Of a DNA stretch of 36,798 nt, positions 24,336 to 32,917 are shown one piece after another (the stretch's first letter is position 1; each line of letters begins with the position of its first letter). Made by a program: the position numbers and the translations under genes. The notes under the pieces are model-generated. The model saw only the letters and a list, made by a program, of their open reading frames with translations, ran no database searches and was not told where the DNA came from. This DNA is from an uncultured Bacilli bacterium (GTDB lineage: Bacteria > Bacillota_I > Bacilli_A > RF39 > UBA660), in NCBI GenBank assembly GCA_944371905.1, contig CALVYA010000012.1:1-36798 (forward strand), given 5' to 3'.

Positions 24336-25394
24336 TTATTTTGATCTTCCTGAATAAGTATTTTCACTAGAAGCATAATCATTTGTATTTCCAGCCAATA
24401 TAATTCCAGCATTTGTTACTAATTCACCATTTTCATTAAGAATTACTGGAACTCCACCTACTGACATATGATTGTCTTGAAACATTTGTTGTTGAGATTG
24501 ACCCTTTTGTGTTTGTTCTTTTGTAGAAGATACTTGATGATTAATTTGAACTATACTTTCTTTTAAAAATTCCATATCTCTTTTATGTTCTTGTTGCATA
24601 TCTGCTATTTGTTGCTTTAATCTAGTAATTTCTTCTCTTAAATTCTGATTCTCTTCATTTAATCTTTCTATATCTCTCCTATAAATTGTAATGGTTTGAC
24701 GTAATTCTTCATTTTCCTTTCTTAAACTAGAATTTTGAGCTTTTACCTCTGTAGTACTATTGCTTGTTGACTTAACTTCTTGTTGCCTTTGTTCTTGTTT
24801 ATTATTATTTTCTACTTTTTCTATAATTTGATTTGTTTGATAATCAAATGCCGAATTATACCCAGAAGTATATAATTCCATTACTTTATCTTTCCAATTT
24901 TCTCCGTATTGAGCTTTTAATTTTCTAGTACTATATCTTTTGGATAATTCACTAATAAAACGTTCACAACTATTTTGACATTTATTTATTATTATAGGAT
25001 CTTGACTAGTAATTACTTCTCCAGTATGTTTATAAATAACTTCTATTTTTTCTTCGACACTCAAATATTTAATGTTTATTGGTTTTCCAGTTATTTTAGA
25101 AATTATTGTTTCTGACGATAAATCATATTCATTTTGTTTTAGTTCTTTTTCAGATAAGGTCCTTCTTACTCCTAATTCGCTGGCTCTTTTTATTAATTCT
25201 TCTGTTACTCCATATTTTCTAATTAGTGATGATATTTCCATCCCTTGTAAATTAAGTTTCAACTGTTGTTGTTCATATTCCAAAGCTGCAATTCTATTAA
25301 TATCATAAGTAGAAGTAATTTCTGATTCGATACTTTGTATTCTTTCTACTATTTTTTTTAATTGCTCAACTTCACTTATATATTCCTCATACAT
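24336..25394 (-). CDS. Coiled-coil protein, unknown function
   Basis: About 352 residues, soluble, with no signal peptide or membrane segment. The N-terminal 60 residues and residues about 220-280 are heptad-rich coiled coils; the latter contains ENEELRQTITIYRRDIERLN and NQNLREEITRLKQQIADMQQ. Residues 60-190 look globular. The C terminus is low-complexity (Q, S, N) and ends in a polar tail. The ATG at 25394 is chosen over the GTG at 25403, which lies inside the Shine-Dalgarno AGGTGG. It has its own possible TATAAT just upstream and is separated from the secretion-like operon by a terminator, but lies next to it on the same strand and could work with it. No known family recognised. Confidence 0.65.
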   Translation of the reverse strand: MYEEYISEVEQLKKIVERIQSIESEITSTYDINRIAALEYEQQQLKLNLQGMEISSLIRKYGVTEELIKRASELGVRRTLSEKELKQNEYDLSSETIISKITGKPINIKYLSVEEKIEVIYKHTGEVITSQDPIIINKCQNSCERFISELSKRYSTRKLKAQYGENWKDKVMELYTSGYNSAFDYQTNQIIEKVENNNKQEQRQQEVKSTSNSTTEVKAQNSSLRKENEELRQTITIYRRDIERLNEENQNLREEITRLKQQIADMQQEHKRDMEFLKESIVQINHQVSSTKEQTQKGQSQQQMFQDNHMSVGGVPVILNENGELVTNAGIILAGNTNDYASSENTYSGRSK

Positions 25395-25448
25395 AGTAAC
25401 CACCTATTATAATTTTACCACATAAACTTTATTTTACAAATAAATTAC

Positions 25449-25481
25449 GAAAAAAATAGTATGCTTTACACACACTATTTT
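25449..25481 (-). terminator. Terminator of the secretion-like operon
   Basis: Minus strand AATAGTGTG pairs with CATACTATT around a 7-base loop (one G-U), followed by a run of seven T. It lies just after the stop codon at 25487. Confidence 0.7.
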
Positions 25482-25486
25482 CAGTT

Positions 25487-27589
25487 TTATCCATCTTGAT
25501 TATTATCGAATTGATGTCTTGCCATTTCATCTAAATTTGTTGAACCGCTATTACTTCTGGATTGACTTGAACTATCATTTCCCATTAAACTCTCTGGTTC
25601 ATCGTACTGAAAATTTATCGTTTGGTCAATTGGTGTTGGATTTTCAGGTACTGTACTTGAATCTACTTGCCTATTAATCGTTTGCGTTGCTGGAGATGCT
25701 GTATTACTAACAACATTACCCATCACTTGATTTACTACTTGAGTAACTTCCGGTCTCATATTATCTTTAGATGTTTGAACTACTTGATTTACTATTTGAT
25801 CCACTTGAGAAACAGTAGCAGTGCCAGAATTACCTAATACTCTATTTACTATCTGAGTTGTCTGCTCAGGTTTAACATCTAATTTAGATGATAAAACTTG
25901 TTGTACATGTTGAACTACATCTTTTGGATTAATTTGAGCTCCATTGCTAGAAAGAGTCCTTATTCTTCCATTGATATCTGCAGTCAATGTTCCAATGTTA
26001 GCTCCTCTCAATTTAGTGTCAATCTGTGTATTTATCATACTCTCAATTATATCAGATCTATTAGCATTAGGATTATTAGTAATCTGACTTTGAGCTATAC
26101 TTCTTAAAGCCATCATTTTATTATGTTCAATATCTTCTTGACGTTCCATCTCTTCTTGCTCTTTTATTTTATCTTGTTTTGTTTTAGAATGACCTTCAGA
26201 TGCAGCTTTAGTTGTAGCTCCATATCCACCAGACATACCATTAACTAATGTACCTCCAAGTCTAGTTTGTCCTAATCCAGCTTTTAATAATCCTCCAGCA
26301 TTTCCTCCTAATGCTCCCAATACTTCACGTTTATCTTTATGAGCAATACCATAAGCTACACCTTTTGCACTTCCAAAAAATCCACCTACTGCTGCTCCAC
26401 CTACTGCAAGCCCTGCTCCTGCTACTGCTTTTACTCCGCCGGCAACAGTCTTCATTAATCCTTTGACAGTGGCATCTCCTTCTAAATCAAGTCCAAAAAT
26501 GTCTGATAGTAATTTAGGAAGTTCCATCATAAAGGCCAATAATGCAATTATAATTACCGCTCTTAATAAATAATCAGGATCCCCACTAGTAGGAATATAA
26601 AGTAAACTATCATCACCTTCTTTTTGCATTAATGTTGTTACAAAAACTACAAACCACAATGACAAAATTCTAACAAATAACATCAAATAAGTACCTTTAA
26701 TAGATTTTAACCAATTTTTAAATGCTCCTTCCTCGCTACCTCCTGTAATATAATCTACAATTGCTATTGGAGCCATTATTTGTAAAAATCCTAACTTAAA
26801 TCCACGCAAAGCAACATCAATACAAAATTTAACAATTAAATATAATACATATCCTAAAACAATCGTTGATACAACAGGAAAATAGTTATAGTTATATTCT
26901 CCCATTCCTAATACTTTACCACTATTTATATTATTCCATCCGACTGCTGAAGGATCATAATTATTTATGGCATTCTTATAAGTTCTTATTGCAGCAGGAG
27001 AAGCTGAAGAATTTAAATTCCAAAATCCCTGCAAAATATTAGTTCCTATCATATATCCGGTTTTTTCTTTTTGTGAAAGACTCATCAAATAATCTTTTTC
27101 AGATAAAATAATTTTTTCGATTACCTTATCTTTTATAATTGCTGTTTGCAAATCTGTTGCTATATTAAATATGGTTGGCATAAATATTATTAAACCAAAT
27201 CCAAAAATAACACGTTTTACTAACGAATTAACCCCTGCTTTAGCATCAGCAACCAACTCTGGATTCATAATATACCTAATTATAACAAAACTCAATTTAA
27301 AAAATACAATTATACCTATAAAAACATATAATCTACTAGTTATATCCGAAATTGTTTCAGGCGTAAATATAGTTCCTTCAACTATCATTATAAAATAATT
27401 GAAAAAAGTACCTATAAACTGAACAAATAAACCATCCAAGAAAAAGCCGATAATTCTTAGTATGTCTAACCAACCACCACCAATTAGATATAAAAGAGCA
27501 TTCATTTCAATAGTTGAAATTCCTATTTTAATACCACTAAATATATAATCTAATATATCAGCAGTTGGTAATCCAGTAAGTGTTAACAT
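25487..27589 (-). CDS. VirB6/TrbL-like polytopic membrane protein with long polar tail
   Basis: A 700-residue protein. The first 370 residues hold about seven membrane segments, in an arrangement resembling VirB6/TrbL channel proteins of type IV secretion systems. A Gly/Ala-rich hinge follows (about 385-460, GVKAVAGAGLAVGGAAVGGF), then a charged helical stretch (KQDKIKEQEEMERQED) and a 200-residue polar tail. The tail contains repeats of a short motif (QIVNRVLGN, QIVNQVVQT, QVVNQVMGN, QTINRQV, QTINFQ) spaced about 20-25 residues. It starts 12 bases after the preceding gene, with GGAGGTG. Related proteins occur in conjugative and other transfer systems, but no ATPase, coupling protein or relaxase is present here. 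The family call is moderate; the role is unknown. Confidence 0.6.
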   Translation of the reverse strand: MLTLTGLPTADILDYIFSGIKIGISTIEMNALLYLIGGGWLDILRIIGFFLDGLFVQFIGTFFNYFIMIVEGTIFTPETISDITSRLYVFIGIIVFFKLSFVIIRYIMNPELVADAKAGVNSLVKRVIFGFGLIIFMPTIFNIATDLQTAIIKDKVIEKIILSEKDYLMSLSQKEKTGYMIGTNILQGFWNLNSSASPAAIRTYKNAINNYDPSAVGWNNINSGKVLGMGEYNYNYFPVVSTIVLGYVLYLIVKFCIDVALRGFKLGFLQIMAPIAIVDYITGGSEEGAFKNWLKSIKGTYLMLFVRILSLWFVVFVTTLMQKEGDDSLLYIPTSGDPDYLLRAVIIIALLAFMMELPKLLSDIFGLDLEGDATVKGLMKTVAGGVKAVAGAGLAVGGAAVGGFFGSAKGVAYGIAHKDKREVLGALGGNAGGLLKAGLGQTRLGGTLVNGMSGGYGATTKAASEGHSKTKQDKIKEQEEMERQEDIEHNKMMALRSIAQSQITNNPNANRSDIIESMINTQIDTKLRGANIGTLTADINGRIRTLSSNGAQINPKDVVQHVQQVLSSKLDVKPEQTTQIVNRVLGNSGTATVSQVDQIVNQVVQTSKDNMRPEVTQVVNQVMGNVVSNTASPATQTINRQVDSSTVPENPTPIDQTINFQYDEPESLMGNDSSSQSRSNSGSTNLDEMARHQFDNNQDG

Positions 27590-27600
27590 TTTGCACCTCC

Positions 27601-28803
27601 TTATTCATCAAGAATCAAACAATCAATACTATTAATTCCCACTTCTTTTCTAAACCAATCAGAACTATTATATAATAACCTTAATCCAATATTTACTATT
27701 AATGGTAAGAAGAAGAAGATAACGGTTATAATTAATCTTACAATAATGCTCTTTTTACGTTTTGGTAATTCTTCTTCAACATTGCCTGCAACTACGATTC
27801 TAAAAATATCTATTGATGTTAAGAGAATCACAAATATAGGAACACCTATTTGCAAAATAGTTATTATTCTTTTCAAGACTTTTATAGTTTCTGGAATTTC
27901 TTCACATGCATTTTTCCCACTTTCACCATCGTTAGGCGGAACTTCAGATGTTTTTTCATATTTAGTTTGATAATCTCCACCTTTTTTATCTGAATAACCA
28001 AATCTTACCGCATCATAAAAATATTTAGGACTTGATTTTGAAACATCTATTTTACTAAATGGATCATTAACATATATAACTGTCCCATCAGCAGGGCAAC
28101 TATCTACTACTTTATTTCCTAAACTAGTTACTAATCCATTATTATCTACTAATGTAATATTATCAAATAAAAATAAGGTTAAATAAGTATTAGTCCCAGA
28201 AGCTTGTGTTGCTTTTTTTACAAAATAACAAGGAGTGGCTTTATCTAATAAGTCAGCATCTTCAACAAATATTTTTTCAGATACTAATTTATATGTTCTA
28301 GTATTTTTTACCTCGCTATTACCATATTCTTCATCAGAAGTAAACCAATCCCACCATGATTTTGTATTATTTACTTCATCATTAGTTAGTGTTCCACTTT
28401 CAGTATCTATTGTTTTATAATATGCAACTGTTGCCCAATACGGATCACCTACATTACTACAGTTTCCATCTGTATCACATTCCTGTTGATACATTTTTTG
28501 AGATTTTGCTGCAGTTACTATATAGGGACGACAAGAACCTGAATCATTAATCACAGTATCAGGATTAACTATGTAATATTCTGCAATTTCATTGGCATCT
28601 GCCTCATTATCCGTAACAATTTGAGAAGTCTCTCTACTAACAGAAATTTTACCATTAGCAGATGAGGAAATAATCAAACTCCCATCTGAATAAATGCATT
28701 CAACTGTTAAACTTTTTTTATTCAAACTTTCTGCATCTACAGAAACATTAAATCCTAAAATTAAAAACAATATAATAGCAATTAAAAAGCATTTTTTTCC
28801 CAT
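27601..28803 (-). CDS. Secreted protein with VirB2-like two-helix C terminus
   Basis: A 400-residue protein with a signal peptide (MGKKCFLIAIILFLILGFNV, cleavage likely near ADA-ES), an outer domain of about 270 residues with scattered cysteines (VECIYS, SCRPY, ECDTDGNCSN, TPCYF, DSCPAD), and a C-terminal pair of membrane helices. The first is VLKRIITILQIGVPIFVILL with an Arg/Asp face, and the second is RLIITVIFFFLPLIVNIGL, joined by the basic loop EELPKRKKS. This two-helix ending resembles VirB2/TrbC pilins, here fused to a large outer domain. GGTGAT precedes the ATG. First gene of a two-gene operon with its own consensus-like promoter. Function unknown; part of a membrane machine is the best guess. 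Confidence 0.6.
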   Translation of the reverse strand: MGKKCFLIAIILFLILGFNVSVDAESLNKKSLTVECIYSDGSLIISSSANGKISVSRETSQIVTDNEADANEIAEYYIVNPDTVINDSGSCRPYIVTAAKSQKMYQQECDTDGNCSNVGDPYWATVAYYKTIDTESGTLTNDEVNNTKSWWDWFTSDEEYGNSEVKNTRTYKLVSEKIFVEDADLLDKATPCYFVKKATQASGTNTYLTLFLFDNITLVDNNGLVTSLGNKVVDSCPADGTVIYVNDPFSKIDVSKSSPKYFYDAVRFGYSDKKGGDYQTKYEKTSEVPPNDGESGKNACEEIPETIKVLKRIITILQIGVPIFVILLTSIDIFRIVVAGNVEEELPKRKKSIIVRLIITVIFFFLPLIVNIGLRLLYNSSDWFRKEVGINSIDCLILDE

Positions 28804-28836
28804 TCAAGATCACCATCTATCTTCTATTCTAGATTA

Positions 28837-28865
28837 ATTATAGATTATTTTCTTATTTTAATCAA
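28837..28865 (-). promoter_or_regulatory. Promoter of the secretion-like operon
   Basis: Minus strand TTGATT (28865-28860), 17-base spacer, TATAAT (28842-28837), 34 bases before the ATG. Confidence 0.6.
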
Positions 28866-28896
28866 TAAAAAAATAAGAGTTTCTTCTCTTATTTTT
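28866..28896. terminator. Terminator of topA
   Basis: AAATAAGAG (28871-28879) pairs with CTCTTATTT (28886-28894), T-rich on both sides; the topA stop codon lies in one arm. It ends directly before the -35 box of the next operon. Confidence 0.75.
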
Positions 28897-30913
28897 TCTC
28901 ATATTTACAACTACTACATTTTATTACTTTATTTTTTTCAACTAATAATTCATGACATTCTGGACACAATTCTCCCGTTGGTAAATCCCATACTGCAACT
29001 TTACATTTAGGATAATTATTACATCCGTAGAAAATTTTGCCACGCCGTGTTGTCTTCTCAATAATCGTTCCTCCACATTTTGGACATTTGCAAATTTCTT
29101 TAATTTCTTTTTCTTCTTTTTTGATGTATTTACAAGTTGGATAATTACTACATGCTACAAATTCACCATATTTACCTTTTCTCTTTACTAAAGGGTTACC
29201 ACACTCTGGACAAATTTCTCCCGTTTCTTCTGCTTTTTTCTTTTCCATATTTTTAAAAGCCTGTTCCACTTCTGGTTCAAACTTATTGTAAAAATTTTTC
29301 AATATTACCAAAGACTCTTTATCGCCATCAGCAATTTTATCTAAATCTTCTTCCATTTCTCTAGTATATTCCACATTAATTAAATCAGAGAAAAATTCCT
29401 GTAATTTATCAGTGGTTTCTATTCCAATTGCTGTTGGTCTAAATTTCTTATCTTCTACTATTACATAATCTCTTTCCTTAATGGTATCCATTGTCTTAGC
29501 ATAAGTAGAAGGTCTTCCAATTCCTAAGTCTTCCATTTCTTTAATTAATTTAGCTTCCGTATATCTTGCTGGTGGTTGTGTAAAGTGCTGTTCTTTTTCG
29601 ATACTAGTAGAAGTTATTACATCTCTTTCCTGTAAGTGAGGTAATATCCTATCTTCAGACTTTTCATAATCTTTATATACTTTCAAATATCCATCATAGA
29701 TAAGTATCTGTCCACTAGTTTTAAATTGGTAATTATTATTATCTAAAATAACTGTAGTTGCTTCTACTTTTGCATCTGCCATGATACTAGCTAATGCTCG
29801 GTAATAAATAAGTGAATATAGTTTATACTCATCATTAGTTAAAAATTTCTTAATACTATTAGGCGTTCTATTAATACTTGTAGGCCTAATAGCTTCATGA
29901 GCATCTTGTACATTATCCTTCTTCTTAGTTGTCTTTACATATCCGACATACTCTTTTCCATATTCTTTATCAATGTATGCATACCCACTTTTAATAAATT
30001 CATCACTTAATCGAATAGAATCAGTTCTCATATAAGTAATAAGACCTACTGTTTCATTTTCTAAATCAATTCCTTCATATAACTTTTGAGCGATACTCAT
30101 CGTCTTTTTCGCTGTAAAATTTAATTTTGTTGATGCTTCTTGTTGCAAAGTACTAGTAATAAAAGGAGGTTTAGCTTTTTTATTTTTCTTTTTAGATTCA
30201 ATACTGATTACTATAAAATCTTTATTTAATTTATCTAGTATAATATTTGCGTCTTCTTCCGTTTTTATCTCGATATCTTTATGATCATAGTGAAATAATT
30301 CTGATTCGAAGTCATCAAATATTCCAGTAATTGTCCAGTACTCTTCTTTTTTAAAATTTTCTATTTCACGTTCACGATCAACAATTAATTTTAAGGCAAC
30401 ACTCTGTACTCTTCCGGCACTTTTACCTCCAGTTTTCGATTGCATTAATCTAGATAATCGAAAACCAATAATCCTATCTAAAATTCTTCTAGTCTCTTGA
30501 CTTTTTACTAAATTATCATCAATTTTTCTAGGATTTTTAAATGCTTCTACTACTTTATCCTTAGTAATTTCATGAAATAATACACGTTCATAATCTTTAT
30601 CTTTAATTCCTAAAGCATCTTTTAAATGCCAAGAAATTGCTTCTCCTTCACGGTCGGGGTCAGTTGCTAAAAATACTTTATTACTATCTTTCACATCTTT
30701 TTTTAATTCACTAATTAATTTCTTTTTTCCACTAATAGCAATATAATTAGGTTTAAAATCATGTTCTACATCTACTCCTAGACCAAATTTACCAGTAGTA
30801 GACAAATCTCTAATATGACCTTTAGAGGATACTACTTTATAATCTTTACCTAAATATTTCTCAATTGTCTTACTCTTACTAGGCGACTCAACAATTACTA
30901 AATTCTTGGTCAT
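28889..30913 (-). CDS. topA: DNA topoisomerase I (type IA)
   Basis: Relaxes negative supercoils. A 674-residue enzyme with the TOPRIM domain at the N terminus (LVIVESPSKSKTIEKYL, then ATDPDREGEAISWHL with the metal-binding acids), a core with the DNA-gate GRVQSVALKLIVDRE, and the active-site tyrosine in GLITYMRTDS (about residue 297). Three C-terminal zinc fingers follow (CPECGNPL...CSNYPTC, CPKCGGT...CNNYPKC, CPECHEL...CSSC, about 570-672). Length is normal for Firmicutes. It has its own consensus promoter and a terminator overlapping the stop. Confidence 0.97.
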   Translation of the reverse strand: MTKNLVIVESPSKSKTIEKYLGKDYKVVSSKGHIRDLSTTGKFGLGVDVEHDFKPNYIAISGKKKLISELKKDVKDSNKVFLATDPDREGEAISWHLKDALGIKDKDYERVLFHEITKDKVVEAFKNPRKIDDNLVKSQETRRILDRIIGFRLSRLMQSKTGGKSAGRVQSVALKLIVDREREIENFKKEEYWTITGIFDDFESELFHYDHKDIEIKTEEDANIILDKLNKDFIVISIESKKKNKKAKPPFITSTLQQEASTKLNFTAKKTMSIAQKLYEGIDLENETVGLITYMRTDSIRLSDEFIKSGYAYIDKEYGKEYVGYVKTTKKKDNVQDAHEAIRPTSINRTPNSIKKFLTNDEYKLYSLIYYRALASIMADAKVEATTVILDNNNYQFKTSGQILIYDGYLKVYKDYEKSEDRILPHLQERDVITSTSIEKEQHFTQPPARYTEAKLIKEMEDLGIGRPSTYAKTMDTIKERDYVIVEDKKFRPTAIGIETTDKLQEFFSDLINVEYTREMEEDLDKIADGDKESLVILKNFYNKFEPEVEQAFKNMEKKKAEETGEICPECGNPLVKRKGKYGEFVACSNYPTCKYIKKEEKEIKEICKCPKCGGTIIEKTTRRGKIFYGCNNYPKCKVAVWDLPTGELCPECHELLVEKNKVIKCSSCKYEKK

Positions 30914-30937
30914 GAAACCACTTCCTTTACTTTTATA

Positions 30938-30966
30938 CTTATACTAGTTATTACTCTTTTTGTCAA
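30938..30966 (-). promoter_or_regulatory. Promoter of topA
   Basis: Minus strand consensus TTGACA (30966-30961), 17-base spacer, TATAAG (30943-30938), 24 bases before the ATG. Confidence 0.7.
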
Positions 30967-31074
30967 TAAAATTAATTTCACAATGATTTATATTAATATT
31001 ATTACTAATCTAAAAAAATATGATACCAATTTATTTTACTATAATTATATACCATAATCACTTTATTTCCTTAT

Positions 31075-31107
31075 TAATAAGAAAAGAATTCCTATTTAGG
31101 AATCCTT
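31075..31107 (-). terminator. Terminator of the ABC exporter operon
   Basis: Minus strand AAGGATTCC (31107-31099) pairs with GGAATTCTT (31092-31084), one G-U, then TTTTCTTATT. It overlaps the stop codon. Confidence 0.65.
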
Positions 31108-32917
31108 AAATTTTTTCAAATTGCGAATTATAAAGTTTAGCATAGAAACCATTTTTCTTTAATAATTCTTCATGATTTCCTTGTTCTACAATATCACCAT
31201 TATCCATGACTAATATTAAATCAGCATTTTTAATCGTAGATAGGCGATGAGCAATAATAAAGCTAGTTCTTCCTTCCATCAATTTATCCATTGCTTGTTG
31301 AATCAAAATTTCTGTTCTTGTATCTACACTACTAGTTGCTTCATCTAATATTAGTATTTTAGGATCAGATAAAATAACTCTAGCAATCGTAAGTAATTGC
31401 TTTTGACCACCGGAAACATTATCACTTTCTTCATTTAAAATCATATTATATCCATCTGGTAAAGTTTTAATAAAATGATGAACACTAGCACTTCTTGCGG
31501 CATTTTTAACCTCCTCTATATCCGCATCCAATTTACCATACCTAATGTTATCGGCAATACTACCACTAAATAACCAAGTATCTTGTAATACCATACCAAA
31601 TAAACTTCTTAAATCAGATCTCTTAAAATCTTTTATATCATGACCATCAATTAAAATCTTACCACTGTTAACATCATAAAATCTCATTAATAATTTTACC
31701 ATAGTAGTTTTTCCTGCTCCGGTTGGTCCAACAATAGCAATCTTTTGCCCTTGTTTTACTTTGGCATTAAAATCATTAATAATAATTTTATCTGGATTAT
31801 ATCCAAAATGTACATCTTTAAACTCTACATTTCCTTTGATATCACGAATCGATACCGGATTTTTAACATCTTTTACTTCTTCTTTTTCATCAAGAAATTC
31901 AAAAATACGTTCTGCGGCTGCTACTGTTGGCTGTAATAGAGCAAAAATTTGAGCCATAGTAGAAGAAGACTGATTCAAATTTCTAATATATTGAGAAAAA
32001 GATAAAATATCTCCTACTGCAATCTTATTTTTTATAGTTAAATATCCTCCATAAATAGATACTAGCACATAACTAATATTTCCAACAAAGTTCATTAATG
32101 GATGCATTGAAGTTGAAATAAATTGACTTTTCCATCCTGAATCATATAATTTATCATTTAATTTTTCAAAGCGTTCTATCTCTTTATCTGCAGCATCAAA
32201 TACTTGAACAACGTCATGTCCCCCATATACTTCTTCAACAACACCATTAATATCTCCTAAATTTTTTTGTTGTCTAGTGAAGAACTTTTGTGACTTTGAC
32301 ATAATGAATCCCATTCCCAAAACGGAAATTGGTAATAGCAAAAGTGACGCTACTGTCATAGAACCACTAATACTAATCATCATAACTAAAGTACCAACTA
32401 AAGTAGCAATAGCTGTAATAAATTGACTTAATGTTTGACTTAAATTTTGAGAAAAAGTATCTACGTCATTAGTAATTCTCGATAAAATTTCTCCATGTGT
32501 TCTAGTTTCAAAATAAGATAAAGGTAATTTGTGTAATTTTTTACTAATTTCATCTCTTAATCTATAAGAGAGCTTACAAGATACTGTATTCATAATAAAA
32601 GATTGAATAAAGGAACACAAAGCACTAAATGCATATAGTCCTAATAATAATAACAATGTTTTATTAATAAAATCAAAATTCATTTCTCCTTGACCAGTAA
32701 TTTTATTAATTAAACCGTTAAATATTTCAGTAGTAACATCTCCTAAAATATTTGGTCCAATAATAGAAAATACTGTACTTAATAGTGCGAAGAGCATAAC
32801 AATAATAATTGCTATACGATATCTTTTAATATAACTAAGTAACTTTTTTAAAGTTCCTTTAAAGTCTTTGGCTTTATCAACTGCATTAGCAGAAGCCATT
32901 GGTCCACCTCTAGGCAT
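31106..32917 (-). CDS. ABC exporter half-transporter (catalytic partner)
   Basis: A 603-residue half-transporter: six membrane helices (about 35-320) fused to an ATPase domain. Walker A GPTGAGKTT, Q-loop VLQDTWLF, signature VSGGQKQL, Walker B LILDEATSSVD with the catalytic Glu, and H-loop IAHRLST are all intact. The ATG at 32917 (MPRGGP) follows AGGAG by seven bases; the GTG at 32935 is part of that signal. It overlaps the partner gene by 8 bases. With it, the protein forms a heterodimeric exporter of the LmrCD/BmrCD type, probably for drugs or lipophilic compounds, under the TetR regulator upstream. Confidence 0.92.
   Translation of the reverse strand: MPRGGPMASANAVDKAKDFKGTLKKLLSYIKRYRIAIIIVMLFALLSTVFSIIGPNILGDVTTEIFNGLINKITGQGEMNFDFINKTLLLLLGLYAFSALCSFIQSFIMNTVSCKLSYRLRDEISKKLHKLPLSYFETRTHGEILSRITNDVDTFSQNLSQTLSQFITAIATLVGTLVMMISISGSMTVASLLLLPISVLGMGFIMSKSQKFFTRQQKNLGDINGVVEEVYGGHDVVQVFDAADKEIERFEKLNDKLYDSGWKSQFISTSMHPLMNFVGNISYVLVSIYGGYLTIKNKIAVGDILSFSQYIRNLNQSSSTMAQIFALLQPTVAAAERIFEFLDEKEEVKDVKNPVSIRDIKGNVEFKDVHFGYNPDKIIINDFNAKVKQGQKIAIVGPTGAGKTTMVKLLMRFYDVNSGKILIDGHDIKDFKRSDLRSLFGMVLQDTWLFSGSIADNIRYGKLDADIEEVKNAARSASVHHFIKTLPDGYNMILNEESDNVSGGQKQLLTIARVILSDPKILILDEATSSVDTRTEILIQQAMDKLMEGRTSFIIAHRLSTIKNADLILVMDNGDIVEQGNHEELLKKNGFYAKLYNSQFEKI

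Noticed and set aside
25487..28803. Conjugative element
   Set aside because: No relaxase, VirB4/VirD4-type ATPase or recombinase is nearby, and the genes sit between housekeeping genes.
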